A stretch of 64,000 nucleotides of DNA from JBGVSA01 sp049840475 (lineage in GTDB: Bacteria; Pseudomonadota; Gammaproteobacteria; Burkholderiales; Rhodocyclaceae), in the NCBI GenBank assembly GCA_049840475.1, contig JASGKX010000001.1, positions 1,984,001 through 2,048,000 on the forward strand, written 5' to 3'. The notes under the pieces were generated by a model. It ran no database searches, had not been told where the DNA came from, and saw nothing but the letters and a program-made list of their open reading frames with translations. The position numbers and the translations under genes were made by a program. This document shows positions 8,985 through 16,953 of the stretch, one piece after another. Every line of letters begins with the position of its first letter. Position 1 is the first letter of the stretch.

Positions 8985-9424
8985 GCGACAACCGCTGGCT
9001 CAATCAGGTCGTCTGGGACGATCAGGGCTTGGTGCCCGTCATTGCGCAGGACGCGCAGACCGGTGAAGTCCTGATGTTTGCATTCATGAACCGCGAGGCG
9101 CTCGAGCAGACCGCCCGCACCGGCGAGGCGGTCTATTGGTCGCGTTCGCGTCGCAAGCTGTGGCACAAGGGCGAAGAGTCCGGTCACATCCAGAAAGTGC
9201 GCGAAATCCGCCTGGACTGCGACAGCGACGTGGTACTGCTCAAGATCGAACAGATTGGCGGTATCGCCTGTCACACGGGGCGGCGTAGCTGTTTCTTCCA
9301 GCAGCTGCTCGGCGACGGCAAGTGGGAAGCTGTCGATCCTGTTCTGAAAGACCCGGAAGTCATCTATGCCAAGGCCGACGCTGAAGCCAAGAAGCCGGCC
9401 AAGAAAGAAGGAGGCGCAGCATGA
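8981..9424 (+). CDS. hisI: Phosphoribosyl-AMP cyclohydrolase HisI
   Basis: HisI opens the adenine ring of PR-AMP, the third step of histidine synthesis. It has 147 residues from the GTG at 8981. The metal-binding elements are LDCDSDVVLL and the two cysteines in GIACHTGRRSCFF. The C-terminus is lysine/alanine-rich. The GTG overlaps the expected hisF stop (GTGA), so the genes are normally coupled; in this sequence the shifted hisF frame enters hisI in phase. HisE is a separate protein here, unlike the fused HisIE of enteric bacteria. Confidence 0.93.
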   Translation: MSDNRWLNQVVWDDQGLVPVIAQDAQTGEVLMFAFMNREALEQTARTGEAVYWSRSRRKLWHKGEESGHIQKVREIRLDCDSDVVLLKIEQIGGIACHTGRRSCFFQQLLGDGKWEAVDPVLKDPEVIYAKADAEAKKPAKKEGGAA

Positions 9425-9747
9425 TCGACGCTGAAGTTCTGCAACGCCTGTCGGCCACGCTGGCTGAGCGCAAGAACGCCCCCAAGGAGTCGTCGTACGT
9501 GGCGAGCCTGTACGCCAAGGGCACCGACGCCATCTGCAAGAAGGTTGCCGAAGAAGCGGCCGAGACCATCATGGCGGCCAAGGACGGTGACCTGCGCCAT
9601 ATCGTCTACGAAGTGACGGACCTGTGGTTCCACTCGATGATCCTGCTCGCCAAGTTCGGTCTGTCCGCTGATGACGTGCTGGCGGAACTGCGCCGCCGTG
9701 AAGGTATTTCCGGTATCGAAGAGAAAAACGCGCGGGGACAAAAATGA
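9421..9747 (+). CDS. hisE: Phosphoribosyl-ATP pyrophosphatase HisE
   Basis: HisE hydrolyses PR-ATP to PR-AMP, the second step of histidine synthesis. The all-alpha MazG-like protein has 108 residues with the signature EEAAETIMAAKDGD and a following Asp/Trp-containing helix (VTDLWFH). Its ATG overlaps the hisI stop by four bases (ATGA), and its own stop overlaps the hinT start the same way, so the three are translationally coupled. Confidence 0.95.
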   Translation: MIDAEVLQRLSATLAERKNAPKESSYVASLYAKGTDAICKKVAEEAAETIMAAKDGDLRHIVYEVTDLWFHSMILLAKFGLSADDVLAELRRREGISGIEEKNARGQK

Positions 9748-10091
9748 GCGACTGCATCTTCTGCCGCATCGTCAAAGGTGATATTCCGAGCGACAAGCTC
9801 TACGAAGACGACGAGTTGCTGGCTTTTCGCGACATTCGCCCGCTCGCCCCAGTCCATCTGTTAATCATTCCGAAACGTCACATCGCGACACTGGCCGACT
9901 GCTCTGAGCAGGACGCCCCCCTGCTTGGCAAAATGCTGGCGATAGTCCCCCGGTTGGCCCGCGAAGCCGGGCTGGCAGAGGGTTTTCGCACGATCATCAA
10001 TACCGGCAGGGTAGGCGGCCAGGAGGTGTATCATCTGCACGTTCACATCCTGGGCGGGGCGCAGCCGCTGCCTGCAATGCTGAAGCACTGA
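9744..10091 (+). CDS. hinT: HIT-family (HinT) purine nucleotide phosphoramidase
   Basis: A small histidine-triad hydrolase of 115 residues. The N-terminal CIFCRIVKGDIP carries the paired cysteines common in bacterial HinT, and the active-site triad is HLHVHILGG at about 97-105. Family members hydrolyse AMP-lysine and other purine phosphoramidates. Coupling to hisE by ATGA overlap and position ahead of tatA match the arrangement in related betaproteobacteria. The physiological substrate is uncertain. Confidence 0.92.
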   Translation: MSDCIFCRIVKGDIPSDKLYEDDELLAFRDIRPLAPVHLLIIPKRHIATLADCSEQDAPLLGKMLAIVPRLAREAGLAEGFRTIINTGRVGGQEVYHLHVHILGGAQPLPAMLKH

Positions 10092-10102
10092 GGAGCAATA
10101 CA

Positions 10103-10324
10103 ATGGGTTCGTTGAGCATCTGGCACTGGCTGATCGTGCTGGTCATCGTGATGCTGGTTTTCGGCACCAAGAAGCTGCGCAACATCGGCCAGGACCTGGG
10201 CGGTGCGGTCAAAGGCTTCAAGGAAGGCATGCGCGAAGGCGAGGCCACCGGCACCACGCCGCCGTCGCAGCAGATCGACGGCAAGACCGTGGACGCAGAA
10301 GCGCGCGAACGGGACAAGGTCTGA
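10103..10324 (+). CDS. tatA: Sec-independent translocase subunit TatA
   Basis: TatA oligomerises to form the pore of the twin-arginine pathway. It has 73 residues: one N-terminal membrane helix (about 7-21), the FGTKKLRNIG hinge, an amphipathic helix and a charged tail. AGGAGC lies ahead of the ATG. It is followed by a hairpin that may cut transcription before tatB. MsrP in this window carries a twin-arginine leader and is a likely Tat client. Confidence 0.95.
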   Translation: MGSLSIWHWLIVLVIVMLVFGTKKLRNIGQDLGGAVKGFKEGMREGEATGTTPPSQQIDGKTVDAEARERDKV

Positions 10325-10360
10325 GCGAGGTTCTGAGGTCTTCGAGCTTGTGACCTGGAG

Positions 10361-10391
10361 GGGCGCTTCACCGAGCGCCCTTGTCATTTTT
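10361..10391 (+). terminator. Hairpin with T-rich tail between tatA and tatB
   Basis: GGGCGCT and AGCGCCC form a perfect 7-bp stem around TTCACCG-type loop bases, followed by TTGTCATTTTTG. It lies in the only sizeable gap within tatABC. A partial terminator here would give more TatA than TatB and TatC, which fits the known need for excess TatA; that regulatory role is inference. Confidence 0.6.
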
Positions 10392-10414
10392 GTCGCTCAC
10401 TTTTCAACTGTTCA

Positions 10415-11143
10415 ATGTTCGATATCGGCTTTTCCGAACTCGTTGTCATCGGCGCCGTGGCCCTGGTGGTCATCGGCCCTGAAGAATTGCCGCGCGTAGC
10501 GCGCACGGCGGGACAACTCATGGGGCGTCTGCGCCGCTACGTGTCGGATGTGAAGTCCGATATCAGCCGCGAGATGGACGTCTCCGAGTTCAAGCGCATG
10601 CAGGAAGAACTCGAGCAGTCTGCCCGCGAAATGCGTGAATCGCTCTCACGTACCGCCGCCGAATTCCAGCAATCGCTGGAGCGCGAAAAGCAAGAAATCG
10701 AAGGGGTTGCTGTCGAGGCGCAGCGCGCCATTGCGCCGCCCGATGCGCTCGAGGCCGCCGTCAACGCCGCCACGGCAGAGGCTGAAAAACCGACCGCACT
10801 TGCCGAAGTTGCCGCTGTCGAAGTATCGACCGAGCCCGCCGTATCCGCGCCCAAGCCGGCCCGCCGCCGCAAGCGTGCCGCTGCCAACGATGAATCCGCA
10901 GAAGCTGCTGACGTTGTCGTGGAGCCCGTCGCCGAGCCCGCACCGAAAAAACGCACACAGCGCGCCAAGGCCGCCGCCGTTGCAACGCCTGAGCCTGAAG
11001 TGCCGCCCGTGGTGGCTGCCGTCATCGCTGCCAGCGCGCCCGCTGTGGTTGAGGTTGAGGCTGGGGAAGCGGAAGAGCCTCACGTTGACGAAAACCAGCT
11101 CGACATGTTCGGCGGCAGCGCCGCTCCGCAAAGCAAGGGTTAA
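10415..11143 (+). CDS. tatB: Sec-independent translocase subunit TatB
   Basis: TatB works with TatC as substrate receptor of the twin-arginine translocase. The N-terminus shows the single membrane helix and the hinge VVIGPEELPRVART, followed by a long amphipathic/coiled-coil region (about 35-105) and an Ala/Pro/Glu/Lys-rich tail. At 242 residues it is longer than enteric TatB because of this low-complexity tail, which is common in betaproteobacteria. Confidence 0.93.
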   Translation: MFDIGFSELVVIGAVALVVIGPEELPRVARTAGQLMGRLRRYVSDVKSDISREMDVSEFKRMQEELEQSAREMRESLSRTAAEFQQSLEREKQEIEGVAVEAQRAIAPPDALEAAVNAATAEAEKPTALAEVAAVEVSTEPAVSAPKPARRRKRAAANDESAEAADVVVEPVAEPAPKKRTQRAKAAAVATPEPEVPPVVAAVIAASAPAVVEVEAGEAEEPHVDENQLDMFGGSAAPQSKG

Positions 11144-11149
11144 GGCGCC

Positions 11150-11881
11150 GTGGAAGATACTTTTCTCTCTCACCTGGTTGAACTACGCACCCGCCTGATC
11201 CGTGCGTCGGTGGCTGTGCTCGTCGTGTTCCTGTGCCTGATGCCGTGGCACAGCGACATCTACGATCTGCTCGCGCACCCGATGATGATGGCGTTGCCCG
11301 AAGGCACCAAGATGATCGCTACCGGCGTGGTCACGCCGTTCTTTGTGCCGATCAAGGTCACGCTGCTGACGGCTTTCGTGGTGTCGCTGCCTTTCGTGCT
11401 GTACCAAGCCTGGGCGTTCATCGCGCCCGGCCTGTATGCGCACGAACGCCGCTTCGCGCTGCCGTTGGTGCTGGGTGGCACGCTGCTGTTCCTGGCGGGC
11501 ATGGCGTTCTGCTATTTCTTCATCTTTGGTACGGTGTTCAAGTTCATTGCGAGCTTCGCGCCCAAGAGCATCACGCCCGCGCCGGATATCGAGGAATACC
11601 TGTCATTCGTGATGACCATGTTCCTTGCCTTCGGTGTGACGTTCGAAGTGCCGATCGTGGTCATCCTGCTCGTCAAGACGGGCCTGGTGAGCGTTGCCAA
11701 ATTGGTGGAGGCGCGCCGCTACGTGATTGTCGGCGCCTTCGTGGTGGCTGCGGTTGTGACGCCGCCTGATCCGACCTCGCAGATTCTGCTTGCCGTGCCG
11801 ATGATCATATTGTTCGAGGTGGGCCTGTTTATCTCGCGAATGATCGAACGTGACCGTGACCGTGTGACGGTGCGCACCTGA
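11150..11881 (+). CDS. tatC: Sec-independent translocase subunit TatC
   Basis: TatC is the polytopic inner-membrane receptor for twin-arginine signals. The 243-residue protein begins with the conserved DTFLSHLVELRTRL and shows six hydrophobic segments, including the YQAWAFIAPGLYAHER loop important for signal recognition. It starts at a GTG six bases after the tatB stop. A terminator follows. Confidence 0.95.
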   Translation: MEDTFLSHLVELRTRLIRASVAVLVVFLCLMPWHSDIYDLLAHPMMMALPEGTKMIATGVVTPFFVPIKVTLLTAFVVSLPFVLYQAWAFIAPGLYAHERRFALPLVLGGTLLFLAGMAFCYFFIFGTVFKFIASFAPKSITPAPDIEEYLSFVMTMFLAFGVTFEVPIVVILLVKTGLVSVAKLVEARRYVIVGAFVVAAVVTPPDPTSQILLAVPMIILFEVGLFISRMIERDRDRVTVRT

Positions 11882-11889
11882 CATCCATA

Positions 11890-11915
11890 ACGGCGGCCTG
11901 CGGGTCGCCGTTTTT
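11890..11915 (+). terminator. Terminator after tatC
   Basis: ACGGCG and CGCCGT can pair around a short GC-rich loop and are followed by TTTTTCTTT. It lies nine bases past the tatC stop and ends the his-hinT-tat run. Confidence 0.75.
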
Positions 11916-11951
11916 CTTTGCACGCGAGTACGCTCCTTGCGGAACACCGGC

Positions 11952-12680
11952 ATGGACCCAGCCGATCTTCACGCCCGTCACCGTCTTGCCCGTTATGTGC
12001 GACTTGGATTGCGCGCCCGGGTTGCAGCGCTGCTGGCGCTGATTGTCGTGTTGGTCGCGCTCGGCTTGCTGTGGCGCGAGGCTGATCGCGCGGGCTGGTT
12101 TGAAGTCTCGATGCTGGAGTCGGGTGCGCGTTGGATTCGCAACCAGCCCGCTGCTCCGGCGCTGGTGGTGTTGGTCTACATCGTTGCAGGCGTTTTGTTC
12201 CTGCCTTTCACGCCGTTGGTGGTCGTCACTGGAGCGGTCTTTGGGCCATGGTGGGGATCGCTCTACGCCATCGTCGGTGCCGTCGCCAGCGCGTTGGCGA
12301 GCTACGCCTGCGGCAAGACGGTGGGGCGCGAACTCATTGTGCGCTTTGGCGGCGTGCGCGCGCGTCGCCTCGTGCGCCGGCTGCGGCGGCGCGGGCTCTA
12401 CGCGATTCTGTTCGTGCGGGTCGTGCCTGTTGCGCCGTTCAGCGTCATCAATGTGGTGGCCGGTGCATCGGGCGTGCGGGTGCGAGACTTCGCTCTGGGA
12501 ACGCTGGTAGGGATGGCGCCGGGGCTGGTGCTGACCGTCGTGCTGTCTGATCGCGTCACGGCCGCCGTCGCGCGCCCATCGGCAGGCAGCATGGCCGCGG
12601 CTGCGGTATGTATTGTGGCGGTGCTTGCCGTGGGCATTGCATTGCGACGTCGGGCGGGACGTCGCATGCAGGACATGTGA
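11952..12680 (+). CDS. TVP38/TMEM64-family membrane protein
   Basis: A VTT-domain inner-membrane protein of about 242 residues, related to DedA. The ATG at 11952 is chosen over a TTG five codons upstream. Hydrophobic segments lie near residues 25-45, 65-95, 160-190 and 205-230, and the core motif is FLPFTPLVVVTGAVFG with a later RVVPVAPFSVINVVAGAS. Function is unsettled; VTT proteins are implicated in lipid scrambling. Confidence 0.85.
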   Translation: MDPADLHARHRLARYVRLGLRARVAALLALIVVLVALGLLWREADRAGWFEVSMLESGARWIRNQPAAPALVVLVYIVAGVLFLPFTPLVVVTGAVFGPWWGSLYAIVGAVASALASYACGKTVGRELIVRFGGVRARRLVRRLRRRGLYAILFVRVVPVAPFSVINVVAGASGVRVRDFALGTLVGMAPGLVLTVVLSDRVTAAVARPSAGSMAAAAVCIVAVLAVGIALRRRAGRRMQDM

Positions 12681-12714
12681 GCGTCATGCGGCGGAGCGCA
12701 TCGACGCCAAGCGG

Positions 12715-13320
12715 TCACTTCTTGAGCAATGGTCTGAGCGCCGGCCACACGTTGTCCAGCACCATGGGTTGTGCCTGCGCGACCGGATGGAGGCCATCGG
12801 CCTGGAACAGCTCGCGCTTCTGCGCAAAGCCGTCGAGCAGGAACGGGACCAGTGCTGTTTTGTATTGCCTGGAGAGTTCCGCGAATGTGTCGCGGAACTT
12901 CTGCGTATACGCCTGGCCGAAGTTCGGCGGCATCTGCATGCCGACGAGCACGATACGCGCACCCGCGTCCTGAGAGGCGCGGATCATCGCATCGAGGTTG
13001 TCGCGCATGGCCTTGAGCGACAGGCCGCGCAAGCCGTCATTGGCACCCAGTTCGATGATGACGACGCTGGGCCTGGCACGATCGAGCGCGGCGTTGATGC
13101 GTGAGCGGCCGCCAGCCGTCGTTTCGCCGCTGATGCTGGCATTGACGACTTCGTACCGGTAGCCTTCGCTCTTGAGCTTTTGATCGAGCAAGGTGGGCCA
13201 GGCCTGCGCCTGTTCGATGCCGTAGCCGGCCGACAAGCTGTCGCCCATCACGAGAATGCTGGCAGCCATCGCGCCGCGAGCGGCCAACAACAAGAGAAGC
13301 ACAACAATGGATCGACCCAT
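12715..13320 (-). CDS. tesA: Periplasmic SGNH esterase (TesA-type)
   Basis: A lysophospholipase/arylesterase/acyl-CoA thioesterase I homologue of 201 residues. A signal peptide ending in ARGAMA sends it to the periplasm. All four SGNH blocks are present: GDSLSAGYG (nucleophile serine), the glycine in SISGETTAGG, GANDGLRG and DGLHP. It is divergent from the ABC ATPase gene and their starts overlap by 14 bases, the same arrangement as tesA-ybbA in other proteobacteria. Confidence 0.92.
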   Translation of the reverse strand: MGRSIVVLLLLLAARGAMAASILVMGDSLSAGYGIEQAQAWPTLLDQKLKSEGYRYEVVNASISGETTAGGRSRINAALDRARPSVVIIELGANDGLRGLSLKAMRDNLDAMIRASQDAGARIVLVGMQMPPNFGQAYTQKFRDTFAELSRQYKTALVPFLLDGFAQKRELFQADGLHPVAQAQPMVLDNVWPALRPLLKK

Positions 13321-14026
13321 TCAAACGAACTCCGTACCCGTGGTGGAAGTGAGCGGCCTTGCCAAGCGAGTGCCGCTGGCCGATGGTGGAACGCTGGATA
13401 TTCTGCAGGACATCGCCTTCGCTGTGGGGGAGGGCGAAACCCTGGCGATCGTCGGGGCGTCCGGTTCCGGCAAATCAACCTTGCTGGGACTGTTGGCAGG
13501 GCTCGATGTTCCCACTGCCGGCACCGTGCGCCTGCGCGGGCGCGACATTTTTTCGCTGGATGAGGATGAGCGGGCGCGCGTGCGAGGCGAGACGATCGGC
13601 TTCGTATTCCAGTCGTTCCAGCTACTGCCGGCACTCAACGCGCTGGAAAACGTCATGATGCCGCTGGAGCTTGCCGCACGTTCCGATGCCCGTACTGCGG
13701 CCGCACGCTGGCTCGAACGCGTCGGACTGGGCGCACGCCTGCATCACTATCCCAAGCATCTCTCTGGCGGCGAACAGCAGCGTGTCGCGCTGGCGCGCGC
13801 TTTCGCCATGCAGCCGGCGTTGCTGTTGGCCGACGAGCCGACCGGCAACCTCGACGCCGCCACGGGCAAGCAGATCATCGATCTCATCTTCGAACTCAAT
13901 CGCGAAGCGGGCACCACGCTCATGCTGGTCACGCACGACGATCAACTCGCGGGCGCCTGTCACCGTCAGGTGCGGCTCAAGCTCGGGCGCGTCGTGGAAG
14001 ACTCCGCATCGGCCAGCGTCGAATGA
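13307..14026 (+). CDS. ABC transporter ATP-binding protein (YbbA/LolD type)
   Basis: An ATPase subunit of about 239 residues with all catalytic parts: Walker A GASGSGKST, Q-loop FVFQSFQLLPALN, signature LSGGEQQRVALARA, Walker B LLLADEPTGNLD and the switch histidine in LVTHDD. The LPALNALENVMMPLEL pattern is typical of the MacB/LolD/YbbA group, which drives lipoprotein or lipid extraction. The ATG at 13307 lies inside the divergent tesA start. The partner permease normally next to ybbA is missing; the next gene is a PLD nuclease whose start overlaps the stop by four bases. Confidence 0.92.
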   Translation: MDRPIQTNSVPVVEVSGLAKRVPLADGGTLDILQDIAFAVGEGETLAIVGASGSGKSTLLGLLAGLDVPTAGTVRLRGRDIFSLDEDERARVRGETIGFVFQSFQLLPALNALENVMMPLELAARSDARTAAARWLERVGLGARLHHYPKHLSGGEQQRVALARAFAMQPALLLADEPTGNLDAATGKQIIDLIFELNREAGTTLMLVTHDDQLAGACHRQVRLKLGRVVEDSASASVE

Positions 14027-14580
14027 GGCAAAAGGTTTGCCGCGCGCTATGCGCGTTAATGTTCGTCGCCAGTTGGGCAACGCCAACGACGGCCTTCGCT
14101 GCGCCACATGAACTGCCTGCCGATGCGCAATTCGAATCGGGCTTCTCTCCGCATGGAGACGCGCAGGCTGTCGTGCTGCGCGCCATTGAATCCGCCCACA
14201 AGCAGATTCGCGTTGCCGCGTATCTGTTCACCAGCAAACCCATCGCCATCGCCCTGGTCGACGCGCGTCGACGCGGTGTGGATGTGCGGGTGGTGGCCGA
14301 CGCCAAAGAGAATCGCAAGAGTTTCACGGCTGTGCGGTATCTTGCGAATGAAGGCGTGCCCGTGCGGCTCAACGGGCGTTACGCGATCCATCACAACAAG
14401 TTCATGGTGATCGACGGCCAAACGGTCGAGACGGGTAGCTTCAATTTCACCGCGGCGGCAGCGAAGAAGAATGCCGAAAATGTCCTCGTGCTGTACGGCG
14501 TGAAGCCGCTGGCCGAAACCTATCTACGTGAATGGCAACGCCTTTGGAACGAAGCTGAAGACATGCCGTCGGCATATTGA
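14023..14580 (+). CDS. Exported phospholipase D-family nuclease
   Basis: A single-HKD protein of 185 residues. An N-terminal hydrophobic leader ending near TTAFA suggests export. The catalytic motif is IHHNKFMVIDG with downstream GSFNFT. One HKD per chain and this size match the Nuc/BfiL-like endonucleases, which work as dimers. It overlaps the ABC ATPase stop by four bases, so it is cotranscribed with it, but no functional link is evident. Confidence 0.88.
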   Translation: MRQKVCRALCALMFVASWATPTTAFAAPHELPADAQFESGFSPHGDAQAVVLRAIESAHKQIRVAAYLFTSKPIAIALVDARRRGVDVRVVADAKENRKSFTAVRYLANEGVPVRLNGRYAIHHNKFMVIDGQTVETGSFNFTAAAAKKNAENVLVLYGVKPLAETYLREWQRLWNEAEDMPSAY

Positions 14581-14608
14581 TCCGACGCTTCACAGGAGAA
14601 CACCCAAC

Positions 14609-16411
14609 ATGGCGCAAAAGCGCACACAGCCGGCGGTCCAGTATACGGTCGAGGCGCATTTGCCCTCGGCACATATCTTTCGTGTGACGCTTACGCTCGC
14701 TTCGCCCACGCCGACAGGCGAGACCTTCGTGCTGCCGTCGTGGATTCCCGGCAGTTACATGGTGCGCGAGTTCTCACGCAACATCGTCAGTGTGCGTGCT
14801 ACGCAAGGGCGACGGGAAATTCCCTTGGGCAAGGACGACAAAGATACGTGGCGAACGGTGGGCAAACTGGACGCAGCGACCCCGCTGGTACTGGTGTACG
14901 ACGTCTACGCGTGGGACTTGTCGGTGCGTTGCGCGCACCTGGACGACACGCACGGGTTCTTCAACGGTACGCAATTGTTCTTGCGTGTCGTGGGGCGCGA
15001 ATCGCAAGCCCATGTCGTTGACATCCGTCGGCCGCAGGGGGCTGCATTCCGCGATTGGCGTGTGGCCACCACCTTGCCGCGTGCGCGCGGTGCGGGGGCG
15101 GCTCCCGCGTATGGCTTCGGCCTGTATCGCGCGGCCGACTACGATGAACTCGTCGACCATCCAGTCGAAATGGGGACGTTCGAGCTCATCAAGTTCAAGG
15201 CGCATGGTGTGCCGCACGAGGTTGCGGTGACCGGCCGCGTGCGTTTCGACTCACAGCGTCTCGCACGCGATCTTCAACGCGTGTGCGAATGGCATATCGA
15301 TTTCTTCGGACGGCCTGCGCCGTTCTCGCGGTACCTGTTCCTGGTGATGGCGGTGGGCGACGGCTACGGCGGCCTTGAGCATCGCGATTCGACGGCCTTG
15401 CTGTGCTCGCGCAACGACCTGCCCGTACAGGGACTGACTGACACGCATGAGCGTTACCGCACCTTCCTCGGCCTGTGCAGCCATGAGTATTTCCACTCGT
15501 GGAACGTCAAGCGCATTCAGCCTGCTGCGTTCCGGCCGTACCGACTCAATGAAGAAAACTACACTCGTCTGTTGTGGGTGTTCGAGGGCTTCACCTCCTA
15601 CTACGACGACATCGCGCTCGTGCGGAGTGGGCTGATCACACGCGACGAATATCTCGCGCTGCTCGCCAAGACCATCGCGGGCGTTGAGCGCGGCACGGGG
15701 CGCACGCGACAGAGCGTGGCCGAGTCTTCGTTTGAAGCCTGGACCAAGTACTACCGGCAGGACGAGAACAGCCCCAACGCCATCGTCAGCTACTACACCA
15801 AGGGCTCGTTGGTGGCGGCCGGGTTGGATCTGACGATTCGTAACGCCACGCGCGGTCGTAAGTCGCTTGACGACGTCATGCGGCATCTGTGGAACGAATA
15901 CGCGCTTGCCGGACGTGGTGTGGCTGAAGGCGAAATGCCGGCGATCATCGAAGCCGCCACGGGCGTCGACGTGCGTCGCCAGATCGCTGCCTGGGCGGAG
16001 GGGACTGAAGACGTTCCGCTCGACAAGTTGCTCGCGCCGTTTGGCGTAGTGCTCACGCGCAAGAAGGGTGGGCTCGCGTCGGGCCTGGGCGTCAAGACCA
16101 AGGCCGAGAATGGCGCGCTGAAGCTGGCCAGCGTGCTCGATGACGGCAGCCTGCAACGCGCGGGTGCATCGGCGGGTGACGAGCTGGTTGCGCTCGACGG
16201 TCTTCGCGTGACGGCGAGCAACCTCGATGTGCTGCTCACGCGCTACCAGCCGGGTGACAGCTTCGAGCTGACGCTGTTCCGTCGCGACGAACTGCAGACG
16301 CGCCGCGTGACGCTGGATGCGCCGCGCACAGAAGAGTGCTCGCTGGCGGCAGGTGCCAAGGCCGTTGCCGCCACACGCCGCCTGCGCGACGGCTGGCTTG
16401 GCGCCGAATAG
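14609..16411 (+). CDS. M61-family (glycyl aminopeptidase-like) metallopeptidase with PDZ domain
   Basis: A zinc peptidase of 600 residues. AGGAGA precedes the ATG at 14609. An N-terminal beta domain (about 10-170) is followed by the thermolysin-like catalytic domain with HEYFHSWNVKR (about residue 292), where the two histidines and a downstream glutamate (FEGFTSYYDD) bind zinc. A PDZ domain fills about 490-570 (GLGVKTKAENG, DELVALDGL). No clear signal peptide is seen, so it is probably cytoplasmic. M61 enzymes prefer Gly or Ala at the N-terminus of substrates; the physiological role is unknown. Confidence 0.92.
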   Translation: MAQKRTQPAVQYTVEAHLPSAHIFRVTLTLASPTPTGETFVLPSWIPGSYMVREFSRNIVSVRATQGRREIPLGKDDKDTWRTVGKLDAATPLVLVYDVYAWDLSVRCAHLDDTHGFFNGTQLFLRVVGRESQAHVVDIRRPQGAAFRDWRVATTLPRARGAGAAPAYGFGLYRAADYDELVDHPVEMGTFELIKFKAHGVPHEVAVTGRVRFDSQRLARDLQRVCEWHIDFFGRPAPFSRYLFLVMAVGDGYGGLEHRDSTALLCSRNDLPVQGLTDTHERYRTFLGLCSHEYFHSWNVKRIQPAAFRPYRLNEENYTRLLWVFEGFTSYYDDIALVRSGLITRDEYLALLAKTIAGVERGTGRTRQSVAESSFEAWTKYYRQDENSPNAIVSYYTKGSLVAAGLDLTIRNATRGRKSLDDVMRHLWNEYALAGRGVAEGEMPAIIEAATGVDVRRQIAAWAEGTEDVPLDKLLAPFGVVLTRKKGGLASGLGVKTKAENGALKLASVLDDGSLQRAGASAGDELVALDGLRVTASNLDVLLTRYQPGDSFELTLFRRDELQTRRVTLDAPRTEECSLAAGAKAVAATRRLRDGWLGAE

Positions 16412-16422
16412 TCGCCGGCCGG

Positions 16423-16902
16423 TTAGCGCGACTTCATGTACGCCACGAGTTGATCGAGCGCCGTGCCCCAGCCGGTGTGGAAGCCCATCTGTTCGTGGCG
16501 ATCTTTGTCGCCACCATCCTTGTGGCGCGCCCAGGCGCTGTAGCGCGTGCCGTTGCCTTCCGCTTCGATGAGGATGGTGGCGGTAAAGAACGGGTTGGTG
16601 GTCGGGCGGAAGTCCGGCCCCAGCGTATCGGTGAACGTCAGCCGTCGGTTCTCGACGACTTCAAGGAAGCAGCCTTCATTGGGGAAGTCCTTCCCTTCCG
16701 GTGAGCGCATCACCGTGCGGAATAGGCCGCCCGGGCGCAGATCGATTTCGCAATCGACGGTCTGCCATGGGGCTGGCGTGAACCAATGCTTGATGTGCTC
16801 CGGCACGGTCCAGGCCTGCCAGACGAGTTCCGGGCGGATGTCGATGCTGCGTTCCAGCAGCAGGTCGCGCTGCGGGTCGAAATTGGGTGAGGTGTTGCTC
16901 AT
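16423..16902 (-). CDS. SRPBCC (AHSA1-like) protein
   Basis: A 159-residue protein of the START/Bet v 1-like superfamily, AHSA1 branch: FDPQRDLLLERSIDIRP at the N-terminus, the WTVPEHIKHWF motif and LRPGGLFRTVM, with a final helix starting GWGTALDQL. Such proteins form a hydrophobic ligand cavity; the ligand is unknown. It is convergent with the M61 gene with 11 bases between the stops. Confidence 0.88.
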   Translation of the reverse strand: MSNTSPNFDPQRDLLLERSIDIRPELVWQAWTVPEHIKHWFTPAPWQTVDCEIDLRPGGLFRTVMRSPEGKDFPNEGCFLEVVENRRLTFTDTLGPDFRPTTNPFFTATILIEAEGNGTRYSAWARHKDGGDKDRHEQMGFHTGWGTALDQLVAYMKSR

Positions 16903-16953
16903 CTGAGGCCTCCTCTGTTTGGGTGACCTCAGTGTAGGCGGTGCTGCGCGATC

